From contig NZ_CP134609.1 in assembly GCF_031844705.1 (NCBI RefSeq), forward strand, positions 3,782,001 to 3,846,000: a DNA stretch of 64,000 nucleotides. The letters run 5' to 3'. Position 1 is the first letter of the stretch; the number at the start of each line of letters is the position of its first letter. The position numbers and the translations under genes were made by a program. The notes under the pieces are model-generated. The model did no database searches, was not told where the DNA came from, and was given only the letters and a program-made list of their open reading frames with translations. The DNA is from Streptomyces sp. ITFR-16 (GTDB lineage: Bacteria > Actinomycetota > Actinomycetes > Streptomycetales > Streptomycetaceae). Below are positions 47,839-56,793 of the stretch, piece by piece.

Positions 47839-50319
47839 ATGGCTACGACCACACCAACCGGTGTGCGGGGCGGCCACGCCAAGCACGGAGGACACGACTC
47901 CTCCGACGGCGCGCCGATGACACACCGGCAGATCATGGAGGCGTTGACCGGGCTGCTGCTCGGCATGTTCGTCGCCATCCTGTCGTCCACCGTCGTCTCC
48001 AACGCCCTGCCGGAGATCATCTCCGACCTCGGCGGCGGCCAGAGCGCCTACACCTGGGTCGTCACGGCCTCGCTGCTGGCGATGACGGCGACCACCCCCC
48101 TGTGGGGCAAGCTGTCGGACCTGTTCAGCAAGAAGCTGCTGGTCCAGATAGCACTGATCATCTATGTCGCGGGCTCGATCGTCGCCGGTATGTCGACCAG
48201 CAGCGGCATGCTGATCGCCTGCCGTGTGGTGCAGGGCATCGGCGTCGGCGGTCTCTCCGCCCTCGCCCAGATCGTGATGGCCGCGATGATCGCCCCGCGC
48301 GAGCGCGGCCGCTACAGCGGCTACCTCGGCGCGGTCTTCGCCGTCGCCACCGTCGGCGGCCCGCTGCTCGGCGGTGTCATCACCGACACCAGCTGGATGG
48401 GCTGGCGCTGGTGCTTCTACGTGGGTGTGCCGTTCGCGGTCATCGCCCTGATCGTGCTCCAGAAGACCCTGAAGCTCCCGGTCGTCAAGCGCGAGGTCAA
48501 GGTCGACTGGACCGGTGCCTTCTTCATCAGCGCCGCCGTCTCCCTGCTGCTCCTCTGGGTCACCTTCGCGGGTGACAAGTACAACTGGATGTCCTGGCAG
48601 ACCGGCGTGATGCTGGCCGGATCCGTGGTGCTCGGGCTGCTGTTCGTGCTCACCGAGTCGCGGGCCAGCGAGCCGATCATCCCGCTGCGGCTGTTCCGCA
48701 ACCGCACCATCACCCTGGCCTCGCTCGCCTCGCTGTTCGTCGGTGTCGCGATGTTCGCCGGCACGGTCTTCTTCAGCCAGTACTTCCAGCTGGCGCGCGG
48801 CAAGTCGCCGACGATGTCCGGTGTGATGACGATCCCGATGATCGCGGGTCTGTTCATCTCCTCGACCGTCTCGGGCCAGATCATCACCAAGACGGGCCGC
48901 TGGAAGGCCTGGCTGGTCAGCGGTGGCTTCCTGGTCACGGCCGGACTCGGCCTGCTCGGCACCATCCGGTACGACACCACGTACTGGCACATCGCGATCT
49001 ACATGTTCGTGATGGGCCTCGGCATCGGCATGATGATGCAGAACCTGGTGCTCGCCACGCAGAACCAGGTGGCCCCGTCGGACCTCGGCTCCGCCAGCTC
49101 CGTCGTCACCTTCTTCCGTTCGCTCGGTGGTGCGATCGGGGTCTCGGCCCTGGGCGCCGTCATGGCGAACCGCGTCACCCACTACGTCAAGGACGGCCTG
49201 GCGGACCTCGGTCCGCAGGGCGCGGCCCTGGGCCACGGCGGCACCGGCGGCGGGGGCATCCCCGACCTGGACAAGATGCCCCCGCCCTTCCGCACGGTCG
49301 TGGAGGCCGCCTACGGGCACGGCGTCGGTGACGTCTTCCTCTACGCCGCGCCGGCCGCGCTGGTCGCCTTCCTGATCACGATCTTCATCAAGGAGGTCGC
49401 GCTGCGGACCAACGCCGGCAACGACGCCCCGGCACCCGCCGAGGCCGAGGCGCTCGCCGAGGTCCCGTCCAGCACGGCCGCGCTGGTCTCCGAGGGAGCG
49501 GCCGGGGTCACCTCGGTCGACACCCTGGAGGACGCCCCGGCCGTGACCGCGCCGGGCACTGCGGTGCACGGTGTGGTGCGCGGAGCCGAGGGCACGCCCG
49601 TCGCGCGGGCCGCCGTCACCCTGATCTCGCTGGGCGGCCGCCAGCTCGGCATCGCCGCCGCGCAGGCCGACGGCAGCTACGCCCTGAACGCCCCGGGCGC
49701 CGGTTCGTACGTCCTGATCGCGTCCGCCGACGGCTTCCAGCCGCAGGCGTCCACCGTGGTCGTCGGCGACGAGCCGCTGGCCTTCGACATCCTGCTGTCC
49801 GGTACGAGCGGCCTGGCCGGGACCGTGCGGGCGGCCGACGCCGGTACCCCGGTCGAGGGCGCCATGGTCATCGTGACCGATGTGCGCGGCGACGTACTGG
49901 CCACCGGGAAGTCCGGCGTGACGGGCGAGTTCACCTTCGGTGAGCTGGTCCCCGGCGCGGTGACCGTCGCGGTCAACGCGGCCGGCTTCCGTCCGCTGGC
50001 ACTGCCCGTGGAGATCGGCGGCCAGGGTGTCACCCGGGTCGACGCCGCGCTGCAGTCCGGTGCGCTGGTGCAGGGCGTCGTACGGGCCGGTGTGGCCCGC
50101 CGCCCGCTGCCGGACGCCCGCGTCACGCTGGTCGACGCGGCCGGCAACGTGGTCGCCACCTCGACGACCGGGGAGGACGGGGCGTACGCCTTCGCCGACC
50201 TGGACGCGGGCGAGTACTCGGTCATCGCGACCGGCTACCCGCCGGTGGCCGGCGCCCTGACCGTGGCCGGTCGCGGGGTCGACGGCCACGACATCGAGCT
50301 CGTCCACCCGGGCGAGTAG
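47839..50319 (+). CDS. DHA2-family MFS exporter with C-terminal carboxypeptidase-regulatory-like domains
   Basis: An 826-residue protein. The first ~540 residues are a 14-helix drug:H+ antiporter of the EmrB/QacA type (motif GKLSDLFSKK after helix 2, GGPLLGGVITDTSWMGWRWC with motif C in helix 5). The remaining ~250 residues are three beta-sandwich repeats like the carboxypeptidase regulatory domain (VHGVVRGAEGTPVARAAVTL, LAGTVRAADAGTPVEGAMVI, VQGVVRAGVARRPLPDARVT). GAGAAGGAT precedes the ATG. The topology, with an even helix number, puts the domains in the cytoplasm unless a further helix is present. The exported substrate is unknown. Confidence 0.88.
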   Translation: MATTTPTGVRGGHAKHGGHDSSDGAPMTHRQIMEALTGLLLGMFVAILSSTVVSNALPEIISDLGGGQSAYTWVVTASLLAMTATTPLWGKLSDLFSKKLLVQIALIIYVAGSIVAGMSTSSGMLIACRVVQGIGVGGLSALAQIVMAAMIAPRERGRYSGYLGAVFAVATVGGPLLGGVITDTSWMGWRWCFYVGVPFAVIALIVLQKTLKLPVVKREVKVDWTGAFFISAAVSLLLLWVTFAGDKYNWMSWQTGVMLAGSVVLGLLFVLTESRASEPIIPLRLFRNRTITLASLASLFVGVAMFAGTVFFSQYFQLARGKSPTMSGVMTIPMIAGLFISSTVSGQIITKTGRWKAWLVSGGFLVTAGLGLLGTIRYDTTYWHIAIYMFVMGLGIGMMMQNLVLATQNQVAPSDLGSASSVVTFFRSLGGAIGVSALGAVMANRVTHYVKDGLADLGPQGAALGHGGTGGGGIPDLDKMPPPFRTVVEAAYGHGVGDVFLYAAPAALVAFLITIFIKEVALRTNAGNDAPAPAEAEALAEVPSSTAALVSEGAAGVTSVDTLEDAPAVTAPGTAVHGVVRGAEGTPVARAAVTLISLGGRQLGIAAAQADGSYALNAPGAGSYVLIASADGFQPQASTVVVGDEPLAFDILLSGTSGLAGTVRAADAGTPVEGAMVIVTDVRGDVLATGKSGVTGEFTFGELVPGAVTVAVNAAGFRPLALPVEIGGQGVTRVDAALQSGALVQGVVRAGVARRPLPDARVTLVDAAGNVVATSTTGEDGAYAFADLDAGEYSVIATGYPPVAGALTVAGRGVDGHDIELVHPGE

Positions 50320-50379
50320 TCAAGACCCCTGGCGGGACGGCACTTCGAGCGGAGAGGCTGTCCCGGCCGGCGGAAAAAT

Positions 50380-50438
50380 GGGCCCCGGCGGTGGGGACGG
50401 CAGGCAGGGGACGGCCTGCCGTCCCCGCCCCGGGGCCC
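50380..50438 (+). terminator. Long hairpin between exporter and YceI genes
   Basis: GGGGACGGCAGGC (50393-50405) pairs perfectly with GCCTGCCGTCCCC (50414-50426), and the stem can be extended outward through GGCCCCGG and CCGGGGCC. It lies 60 bp after the exporter stop and 60 bp before the next start, so it may end the first transcript or lower expression of the second. Confidence 0.75.
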
Positions 50439-50499
50439 GACTCATTGAGTGGCCGGGTCCGGTGAGCGGACGGGTCATGGAGCAAGGAGAGAAAACGGG

Positions 50500-51318
50500 A
50501 TGGGACTTCGCGCACAGGTACGCACGCGGGACGGCTGGGCCGTCCAGCACGCGGTCGTGACGGTCACCGACATGACCGGTACGCAGGTGCTGCGGGCCGC
50601 CGCCGACGAGGACGGGGCGGTCCGGACCGACACCCCGCTGTCCGCGGGCGCGTACACGGTGATCGTGACGGCCGTGGGGTACGCACCCGCCGCCTCCACC
50701 GCGCTCGTCACGGCGAGCGGACGGGTCGAGGCCGGCACGGTGGTGCTGGCCCGCCAGGGCGGGGTGGAACTGCCGCCGCCGGGCGCCTGGTCGCTGGACC
50801 CGGCGCACTCCTCGGTGGGCGCGGTCGCGCAGCACCTGGGGATCTCCAGCGTGCACGGCCGGTTCACCGACTTCGGCGGCCGGATCGAGATCGCGGAGGA
50901 CGTGCAGAACTCCCGGGTGGACGCGGTCATCAACGCGGCCAGCATCGACACCGGAAACGGCATGCGGGACAAGCACCTGCGCTCGCCCGACTTCCTCGAC
51001 ACCGAGCGCTTCCCCGAGATCACCTACCGCTCCGGCGGGCTGACCCCGGCCGGCCCCGACCGCTGGACCGTGCACGGTGTGCTCGCGCTGCACGGGGTGG
51101 AGCGCCCGGTCGACCTCGGCCTCAGCTACCTCGGCACCGGCCCCGACCCGTGGGGCGGGACGCGCGCCGCGTTCAGCGCCACGGCCGAGCTGCGCCGCGA
51201 GGACTTCGCCATGAACTACAACCAGGTGGTCCAGGCGGGCATCTCCGCGATCGGCACGACGCTGCGGGTGAAGCTCGACATCCAGGCCGTGCAGGGCGAG
51301 GCCCTTCCGGCCGTCTGA
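50500..51318 (+). CDS. YceI-family protein with N-terminal carboxypeptidase-regulatory-like domain
   Basis: A 272-residue protein. Residues ~1-90 form one beta-sandwich repeat related to those at the end of the exporter (TRDGWAVQHAVVTVTDMTGT, LSAGAYTVIVTAVGYAPAAS). Residues ~95-270 form a YceI lipocalin-like barrel (WSLDPAHSSVGAVAQHLGIS, GRFTDFGGRIEIA, GNGMRDKHLRSPDFLDTERF). YceI proteins bind long isoprenoids such as polyprenyl phosphates or quinones. There is no signal peptide, so it is cytoplasmic. The ATG at 50500 follows AAGGAGAG. The shared domain suggests that it works with the exporter, for example by handing over a lipid-like ligand. Confidence 0.85.
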   Translation: MGLRAQVRTRDGWAVQHAVVTVTDMTGTQVLRAAADEDGAVRTDTPLSAGAYTVIVTAVGYAPAASTALVTASGRVEAGTVVLARQGGVELPPPGAWSLDPAHSSVGAVAQHLGISSVHGRFTDFGGRIEIAEDVQNSRVDAVINAASIDTGNGMRDKHLRSPDFLDTERFPEITYRSGGLTPAGPDRWTVHGVLALHGVERPVDLGLSYLGTGPDPWGGTRAAFSATAELRREDFAMNYNQVVQAGISAIGTTLRVKLDIQAVQGEALPAV

Positions 51319-51343
51319 CCGCCCCCAACCGTAGGGTCGTGCC

Positions 51344-51814
51344 ATGGCATCCAACATCGCGACCAACACCGCTGTGGAACTCGACGACTTGCTGGCCTTC
51401 GTACGGCCCCGGCACCGGGCGATCCTGCTGACCACCCGGTCCGACGGCCGTCCCCAGGGCTCCCCGCTCACCTGCGGCGTGGACGACGCGGGCCGGATCG
51501 TCGTCTCGACGTACCCCGAGCGGGCCAAGACCCGCAACGCCAAGCGGGACGAGCGGGTCAGCGTGATCGTCCTGTCCGACGAGTGGAACGGCCCGTGGGT
51601 GCAGATCGACGGCTCGGCCGAGGTGATCGACGCACCGGACTCGGTCGAGCCGCTCGTCGAGTACTTCCGGAACATCTCGGGGGAGCACCCGGACTGGGAC
51701 GAGTACCGGGCGGCGATGGTGAAGCAGGGCAAGTCGATCATCCGGATCACGCCCGAGCGGTGGAGCCCGGTCGCCACCGGCGGCTTCCCGGCACACCTGG
51801 CCCCGGAGGCCTGA
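51344..51814 (+). CDS. PPOX-class F420-dependent oxidoreductase
   Basis: A 156-residue split-beta-barrel flavin/F420-binding protein. The strand RAILLTTRSDGRPQGSPLTC followed by GRIVVSTYPERAKTRNAKRD is the signature of the F420-binding Rv1155-like subgroup, with the basic residues that hold the F420 phosphate. Members reduce quinones, biliverdin or other small molecules. The ATG at 51344 follows TAGGGTCGTGCC. The next gene starts 4 bp after its stop, so both are probably co-transcribed. Confidence 0.85.
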   Translation: MASNIATNTAVELDDLLAFVRPRHRAILLTTRSDGRPQGSPLTCGVDDAGRIVVSTYPERAKTRNAKRDERVSVIVLSDEWNGPWVQIDGSAEVIDAPDSVEPLVEYFRNISGEHPDWDEYRAAMVKQGKSIIRITPERWSPVATGGFPAHLAPEA

Positions 51815-51818
51815 TCCC

Positions 51819-52750
51819 GTGAACGTCCCGCTGCCCCGGCCCGACGAGCTGGCACGGGCCCGGCTGCTGGCCGGGCCCGAGGTCGGAGACGCGGCGGCGG
51901 CCACCCTGGCGCGGGCCGCCGGGCGTCCCGTGGAGCGCGGCACCGGCGCGGCGGCGGCCCCCGGGTGTATGTGGGCGCCTCGCTTCCCGAGGAGGCGCGC
52001 GGGGCGGGGCTGCTCTGGTTCCACAGCGTGAACGCCGGTACGGACGCGCTGCTCGGGGCCGGGGCGTGGCCCGAGGAGGTGCTGCTGACCCGGACGGTGG
52101 GCCGGATGGGCGAGCGGATCGCGCAGTACGTGCTGGGCTGGGTGCTGGCCGAGTGCCAGTCGGTCCCGGAGTTCGCCGCGCAGCACGCCCGCGCCGAGTG
52201 GCGCCGGATCCCCTCCGAGCTCGTCGCCGGGCAGACCGCCGCGGTGCACGGCACCGGGCGGATCGGCTCCGCCGTCGCCGGGCTGCTGCGGGCCTGCGGA
52301 GTCCGGACGGTGGGTGTGACCCGCACCCCGCGCGCCGTACCGCCCGGCTTCGACGCGGTGGTGGCTGCGGACGAACCGGTGGCCGCCCGCTGGGTGGTCG
52401 CCGCGCTTCCGCTGACCGGGGCGACGGCCGGGTACTTCGGGGCGGACCGGTTCGCCGCGATGGGCGGGGCCACGTTCCTCAATGTGGGCCGGGGCGCGAC
52501 CGCGGACCTGGGGGCGCTGGAGGCGGCGCTGCGCACCGGGGCGGTGGGGCGTGCGGTGCTCGACGTGCTGGCCGACGAGCCTGCGGCGCCCGGCGATCCC
52601 TGCTGGCGGCTGCCCCGTACGGTGATCACCTCGCACTCCGCCGGCATCACGGCGGACGAGGACATCGTCACGGACTTCGCCGTGTGCCTGCGGGAGTTGT
52701 CGGCGGGGCGCGTCCCGGCGCTCGCCGTCGACCCGGCGCGCGGCTACTGA
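51819..52750 (+). pseudogene. D-2-hydroxyacid dehydrogenase family gene with one frameshift
   Basis: From a GTG at 51819 the frame reads NVPLPRPDELARARLLAGPE up to GTGAAAAP. In the run of five C at 51958-51962 a sixth C is expected, and from there the natural sequence continues one frame over: RVYVGASLPEEARGAGLLWF, the Rossmann motif HGTGRIGSAVAGLLRA, the Arg loop LNVGRGATADL, and SHSAGIT with the catalytic His. The Glu expected before the His cannot be placed with certainty. The whole would be ~310 residues. The shift at a homopolymer suggests either a sequencing error or a recent mutation. Confidence 0.75.
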
Positions 52751-52771
52751 TCCGGCCTGCGTACGGGGAAC

Positions 52772-52800
52772 GGTCTGCCGGAAGGCACTTCCGGCAGACC
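52772..52800. terminator. Bidirectional terminator
   Basis: GGTCTGCCGGAAG (52772-52784) pairs perfectly with CTTCCGGCAGACC (52788-52800) with a 3-base loop, between two converging genes (stops at 52750 and 52830). Confidence 0.88.
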
Positions 52801-52829
52801 GCCTCACCGAGCGACGGTTGTGCCGCGTG

Positions 52830-53276
52830 TCAGCGTGTGATGTCGAACGTGGTGGCACGGGGCACGAACGTCGTGCCCCCGTCCTTGGCCGTCGCCAGCG
52901 CCGAGAGGTGCCAGGTGCCCTTGTTCAGGTCGGCCTCCCGCTTCGTCACCTTCATCGTGTAGGTGCAGCGGGCGGCCCCGTCCGAGGTGCTCCGGCACTT
53001 CGCCTCCTCCACCCGGCCGAGCTCCGCCTCGGTCGGGTCGAGGTGCGAACTCGCGGGCCAGGGCAGGACTTTGAGGCTGCGGATGCCCGAGTCGTCGCTC
53101 ACGTCCACGGTGTAGGTGAAGGAGCCCGCACTGCTGCCGGACGGAGCCGTATAGCGAGCCGATCCGTGCTCCAGGGTCGGCTCCGTGGGGGTCGAGGCCA
53201 GGGCGAGGCTGCCGTAGGCCGCCGCGCCGAGGGCGACCGCGGCGACGAGCGACGAAGAGAGAATGCGCTTGGACAT
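52830..53276 (-). CDS. Small secreted protein
   Basis: A 148-residue protein with a clear signal peptide (MSKRILSSSLVAAVALGAAA, cleavage near LALAS). The mature ~115 residues contain two Cys (EEAKCRSTSDGAARC) likely to form a disulfide, and a beta-rich pattern (GSFTYTVDVSDDSGIRSLKV, CTYTMKVTKREADLNKGTWH). It resembles the DUF5707-like exported proteins of Streptomyces in layout; the function is unknown. AGGAGATC precedes the ATG at 53276. The TetR gene ends about 120 bp upstream on the same strand. Confidence 0.78.
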   Translation of the reverse strand: MSKRILSSSLVAAVALGAAAYGSLALASTPTEPTLEHGSARYTAPSGSSAGSFTYTVDVSDDSGIRSLKVLPWPASSHLDPTEAELGRVEEAKCRSTSDGAARCTYTMKVTKREADLNKGTWHLSALATAKDGGTTFVPRATTFDITR

Positions 53277-53394
53277 GAGAGATCTCCTGATTGCGTGGGA
53301 AAGCCGGATCGGATGCGTGGAAAAGCGTGGAAGCACCGCTGACAGGGGCGGGCTCGGCAGGAGTCGCAGAAGGCGGCGGGGCCTTCCGTTCGGA

Positions 53395-54168
53395 TCAGGC
53401 CGGGCTCGCGCCGCGTTCGCGCATCGCGTGGATGCCCGCGATCAGCAGGTCCAGCGCGAAGGTGAAGTCCCGCTCGTGCATGTCCTGGACGGTGGTGGCG
53501 CCGCGCGCCCCGATGAGGTCCTGCCCCGACTCCACGAGCCCGTCCAGCTGCGGCTGGTCCCGGACCGCCGTCATCGCCTGCTGGTAGTACTCGTCCTGGG
53601 TGAGCCCCGCCTCCGCGCTGCGCTGCGCGAACTGGCCCTCGACCGTGCCGAATCCGTACACGAACTGGAAGACCGCCGAGAGCGCGCCGGTCCGGCTCTC
53701 GCGGGGCAGGCCGGTCGCACCGATCACGTCCTGCACGGTGTGGGACATCAGCATCGAGTGCGGGCCCAGGTTGAGGAACTTCCCGGCCAGCGGCGAGACC
53801 CAGACGTGCCGGACCAGCAGCTCGCGGTAGGCGGTCGCCACCGCGCGCAGCCGGGCCTCCCAGGGGGCGTCCCGGGGCGGCGGGGTGAACTCGCTGTAGA
53901 CGGAGTCGAGGGCCAGCTCCAGGAGGTCGTCCTTGGTGTCGACGTACCAGTAGAGGGACATGGCCGTCACGTTCAGCTCGGCGGCGAGCCGGCGCATGGA
54001 GAACTTCGCCAGGCCCTCGGCGTCCAGCAGCCCGACCGAGGCCGCCGTGATCCTGTCCCGGTCGAGCCCGGCGGGCTGGGCCGATCTGCGGCCCCGCGCG
54101 GGTGGCCGGTGGTTCAGCCACACGCTGGTCCTGGCAGGGTCCTTCACGCGGTCGGCCGCGGACACCAT
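53395..54168 (-). CDS. TetR-family transcriptional regulator
   Basis: A 257-residue regulator. The helix-turn-helix is DRITAASVGLLDAEGLAKFS and SMRRLAAELNVTAMSLYWYV; the LYWYV sequence and the following DDLLELALDSVY are typical of tetracycline-repressor-like members with a TetR_C_1 domain. The N-terminal ~30 residues (before LDRDRITAAS) are not part of the fold, so the start could be later than the ATG at 54168. It lies 93 bp downstream of the MFS exporter gene on the same strand, and a half-site like the exporter operator (CATACGGTCCGGTACG) lies before it, so it probably controls both. Confidence 0.88.
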   Translation of the reverse strand: MVSAADRVKDPARTSVWLNHRPPARGRRSAQPAGLDRDRITAASVGLLDAEGLAKFSMRRLAAELNVTAMSLYWYVDTKDDLLELALDSVYSEFTPPPRDAPWEARLRAVATAYRELLVRHVWVSPLAGKFLNLGPHSMLMSHTVQDVIGATGLPRESRTGALSAVFQFVYGFGTVEGQFAQRSAEAGLTQDEYYQQAMTAVRDQPQLDGLVESGQDLIGARGATTVQDMHERDFTFALDLLIAGIHAMRERGASPA

Positions 54169-54261
54169 GGCGCACTCCCTCGTCTCGCCGGCGGGACGAA
54201 CCGGATCCGTACTCCCTGCCCGAAAAACGGATTCATACGGTCCGGTACGTCCCGCCCGATG

Positions 54262-55785
54262 CTATGCCGCTGCCGCGGCCGGGTCAGCCTGCGACGATTC
54301 TCCCCGCTCCGCCCGGCGCAGCAGCACCGCGGCCAGCAGTCCGCCGGCCAGGACGGCCACCGCACCCACCAGCATGCTGGTCTCCAGGCCCGAGGAGAAG
54401 GCGTCCGTGATCGCCCGCCGCTCCCCCGCACCGTCCGCGGCGGCCAGGGCGGCGGGCAGCGAGGCGGCGCCGACGGCGGACGGGACCAGCGCGGCGAAGC
54501 GGGAGTTGAGGACGGCGCCGAGCACCGCGACCCCGAGGCCGTTGCCGCATTCGGCGAGGGTGCCGTTGATCCCGGCGCCCACGCCCGCCTTCTCCGGCGG
54601 GATCGCGCTCATGATCGCGTTGGCCATGGCGGGCATGGCGAGGGCGATGCCGACGCCCATCACGAGCAGGCCGCAGAGCGTGCCGCCGTACCCGCCCCCG
54701 CCGGCCAGGGCGATGACGGCGAGACCGGCGGCGAGCAGGCCCATCCCGGAGGCGATGGTGACGGGGGTGCCGAGCCTGGGCACCAGCCGCGCGCCGAGAC
54801 CGGTGAGGTTGAGCGCGACGACGCTGAGGGCGAGCGGGGCGGTCCGCAGACCGGCCTCAAGCGGCCCGTAGCCCAGCACGAACTGCAGCTCCTGGGTGAG
54901 CAGGAACAACGAGCCGCCCATGCCGAACGCGACCAGGATCGCGCCCGCGACCGCGCCGATGAACCGCTGGTTCCGGAAGAAGTGCATGTCCAGCATCGGG
55001 TACGGGATGTGCAGCTCCCACAGCGCGAAGCCGGTGAGGACGGCGACCCCGGTGAAGGCGGTCAGCAGCACCCGGCCGGAGGTCCAGCCGTGCTCGGGCC
55101 CGGAGATGATCGCGTACACGACGGCGGCCATGCCGATGGTGGACAGCAGCGCGCCGAGCAGGTCGGGGCGGTCGCCGCTGGGGTTCTTCGACTCGGGCAC
55201 CAGCCGGGCCACGGCCACCAGCGCGACGGCCGCGACCGGGATGTTGATCAGGAAGATCGCGCCCCACCAGAAGTGGTCGAGCATGACCCCGCCGATCAGC
55301 GGACCGACGGCGAAGCCGAGCGAGCTGACGGTCGACCAGATGCCGATCGCCTTCACCCGCTCGGTCTCGTCGAAGATCTGCATGACGACGGCGAGGGTGG
55401 TGGTCATCAGCAGCGCGCCGCCGATGCCCATGCCCGCCCGCGCGGCGATCAGCTGCACGGACGTCTGGGCGAGCCCGGCGACCAGCGAGCCGATGCCGAA
55501 CAGGGCGAGCCCGGCGATCAGCATCTTCTTGCGGCCGTAGCGGTCGGCCGAGCTGCCTGCGGTCAGCAGCAGGCCGGACTGGACGAGCGAGTAGGCGTTG
55601 ATCATCCACTGCACATCGGCGGTGGAGGCGTCCAGCTCCCTGGTGAGGGAGGGGATCGCCACGTTGAGGACGGTGTTGTCGAGCAGCACCGTGAGCTGGG
55701 CGAGACAGATGACGCCGAGGATCAGCCAGCGCTGTGGATGGCTCGGCGACGCGAGGTGGTTCTGCTCGGCGGAGGTCGCCGTCAT
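54262..55785 (-). CDS. DHA2-family MFS drug exporter
   Basis: A 507-residue 14-helix antiporter of the EmrB/QacA class. Motif D1 (LTVLLDNTVLNVAIPSL) is in helix 1, motif A is GSSADRYGRKKMLIAG after helix 2, and motif C (GFAVGPLIGGVMLDHFWWGA) is in helix 5. These exporters use the proton gradient to expel lipophilic drugs. The ATG at 55785 (MTATSAEQ) is preferred to an upstream in-frame ATG because it lies just after the operator palindrome. It is divergent from the nuclease/phosphatase gene and followed by its probable TetR regulator. Confidence 0.92.
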   Translation of the reverse strand: MTATSAEQNHLASPSHPQRWLILGVICLAQLTVLLDNTVLNVAIPSLTRELDASTADVQWMINAYSLVQSGLLLTAGSSADRYGRKKMLIAGLALFGIGSLVAGLAQTSVQLIAARAGMGIGGALLMTTTLAVVMQIFDETERVKAIGIWSTVSSLGFAVGPLIGGVMLDHFWWGAIFLINIPVAAVALVAVARLVPESKNPSGDRPDLLGALLSTIGMAAVVYAIISGPEHGWTSGRVLLTAFTGVAVLTGFALWELHIPYPMLDMHFFRNQRFIGAVAGAILVAFGMGGSLFLLTQELQFVLGYGPLEAGLRTAPLALSVVALNLTGLGARLVPRLGTPVTIASGMGLLAAGLAVIALAGGGGYGGTLCGLLVMGVGIALAMPAMANAIMSAIPPEKAGVGAGINGTLAECGNGLGVAVLGAVLNSRFAALVPSAVGAASLPAALAAADGAGERRAITDAFSSGLETSMLVGAVAVLAGGLLAAVLLRRAERGESSQADPAAAAA

Positions 55786-55813
55786 TCGGACTCCCGGGCG
55801 TGCGGTCTGGGCC

Positions 55814-55851
55814 CTATACGGTGTACAGGGAATCGGCTGTACACCGTATAG
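55814..55851. promoter_or_regulatory. Perfect 15-bp inverted repeat, TetR operator candidate
   Basis: CTATACGGTGTACAG (55814-55828) faces CTGTACACCGTATAG (55837-55851) across 8 bases. The repeat overlaps the region between the MFS start (55785) and the divergent gene at 55927. The inner halves (GTACA/TGTAC) are common in TetR operators. The neighbouring TetR gene is the natural candidate to bind. Confidence 0.78.
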
Positions 55852-55926
55852 CCACGCATGCGCCGCGTACAACCGGCTTTCCCGCGATACGGTGCCGGTC
55901 GCTGATCCGACAAGGGCTGGAGTGAT

Positions 55927-56790
55927 ATGTCACTGCGTCGTCGTACGGTGGAAGTCCTGCTGGCGGCAGGCCTGTTGGGGACGGTGCTCACACCTCCCGC
56001 GACGGCCGCCGGGCACGGCCCCGGGCAGCTCGTGCCCCTGCGGGTCGCCACGTACAACATCCATGCGGGGGCCGGCATGGACAACGTCTTCGACCTGGAG
56101 CGGCAGACGGCGGAGCTCCGCTCGCTGCACGCGGACGTGATCGGGCTCCAGGAGGTCGATGTCCACTGGGACGCCCGCAGCGAGTGGCGCGACCTGGCGT
56201 CCGAGCTGGCCCGGCGCCTCGGCATGCGGGTCTCGTTCGCCCCGATCTACAGCCTGGATCCGGCACAACCGGGCGCTCCCCGGCGCGAGTTCGGGGTCGC
56301 CGTGCTGTCGCGGTACCGGATCGTGAGCGCCGAGAACCACGCCATCACCCGGCTCTCCACCCAGGACCCCAACCCGGTGCCGGCGCCCGCGCCCGGCTTC
56401 GGAGAGGTGGTGCTGAAGGTGCGGGGGCTGCCGGTGCACGTGTACGCGACGCACCTCGACTACCGGGGCGACCCTTCCGTACGGATCGCCCAGGTGGCCG
56501 ACACCCGGCGCATCATGGCCGAGGACCGGCGCGCGGAGCGGCGGCCGGTCCGGCAGATCCTGCTCGGCGACTTCAACGCGGCGCCGGACGCGCCGGAACT
56601 GACCCCGCTCTGGGAGACCCTCCACGACGTCGAACCGGGCGCGCCCACCTATCCGGCGCAGGACCCGGCGCAGCGGATCGACTATGTCGCGGTGTCCAAG
56701 GACACCGTGCGGGTACGCGACGCGGCGGTGCCCGAGACGCTTGCCTCGGACCACCGCCCCGTCGTCGCCGACCTGTTGCTGCGGCGCTGA
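55927..56790 (+). CDS. Secreted endonuclease/exonuclease/phosphatase-family protein
   Basis: A 287-residue protein with a signal peptide (RRRTVEVLLAAGLLGTVLTP, cleavage near ATAAG). All family motifs are present: VATYNIHAGAG, VIGLQEVD (metal Glu), YATHLDYRG, ILLGDFNAAP (Asp and Asn) and LASDHRPVVADL (Asp-His). These magnesium-dependent hydrolases act on phosphodiesters in nucleic acids, phosphoinositides or sphingomyelin. Export suggests an extracellular substrate; which one is unknown. It starts 76 bp from the palindrome and ends 3 bp from the converging mannosyltransferase-like gene. Confidence 0.9.
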   Translation: MSLRRRTVEVLLAAGLLGTVLTPPATAAGHGPGQLVPLRVATYNIHAGAGMDNVFDLERQTAELRSLHADVIGLQEVDVHWDARSEWRDLASELARRLGMRVSFAPIYSLDPAQPGAPRREFGVAVLSRYRIVSAENHAITRLSTQDPNPVPAPAPGFGEVVLKVRGLPVHVYATHLDYRGDPSVRIAQVADTRRIMAEDRRAERRPVRQILLGDFNAAPDAPELTPLWETLHDVEPGAPTYPAQDPAQRIDYVAVSKDTVRVRDAAVPETLASDHRPVVADLLLRR

Positions 56791-56793
56791 GTC

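Noticed and set aside
47644..50307. An 887-codon minus-strand reading opposite the exporter
   Set aside because: It is the complementary frame of a high-GC gene: His/Gly/Asp/Arg repeats with no domain, and the plus strand has a convincing exporter with ribosome site and regulator.
53263..55851. An 862-codon plus-strand reading across the TetR and MFS genes
   Set aside because: Low-complexity Arg/Gly/Gln-rich composition and no start signals; both minus-strand genes beneath it have clear domains.
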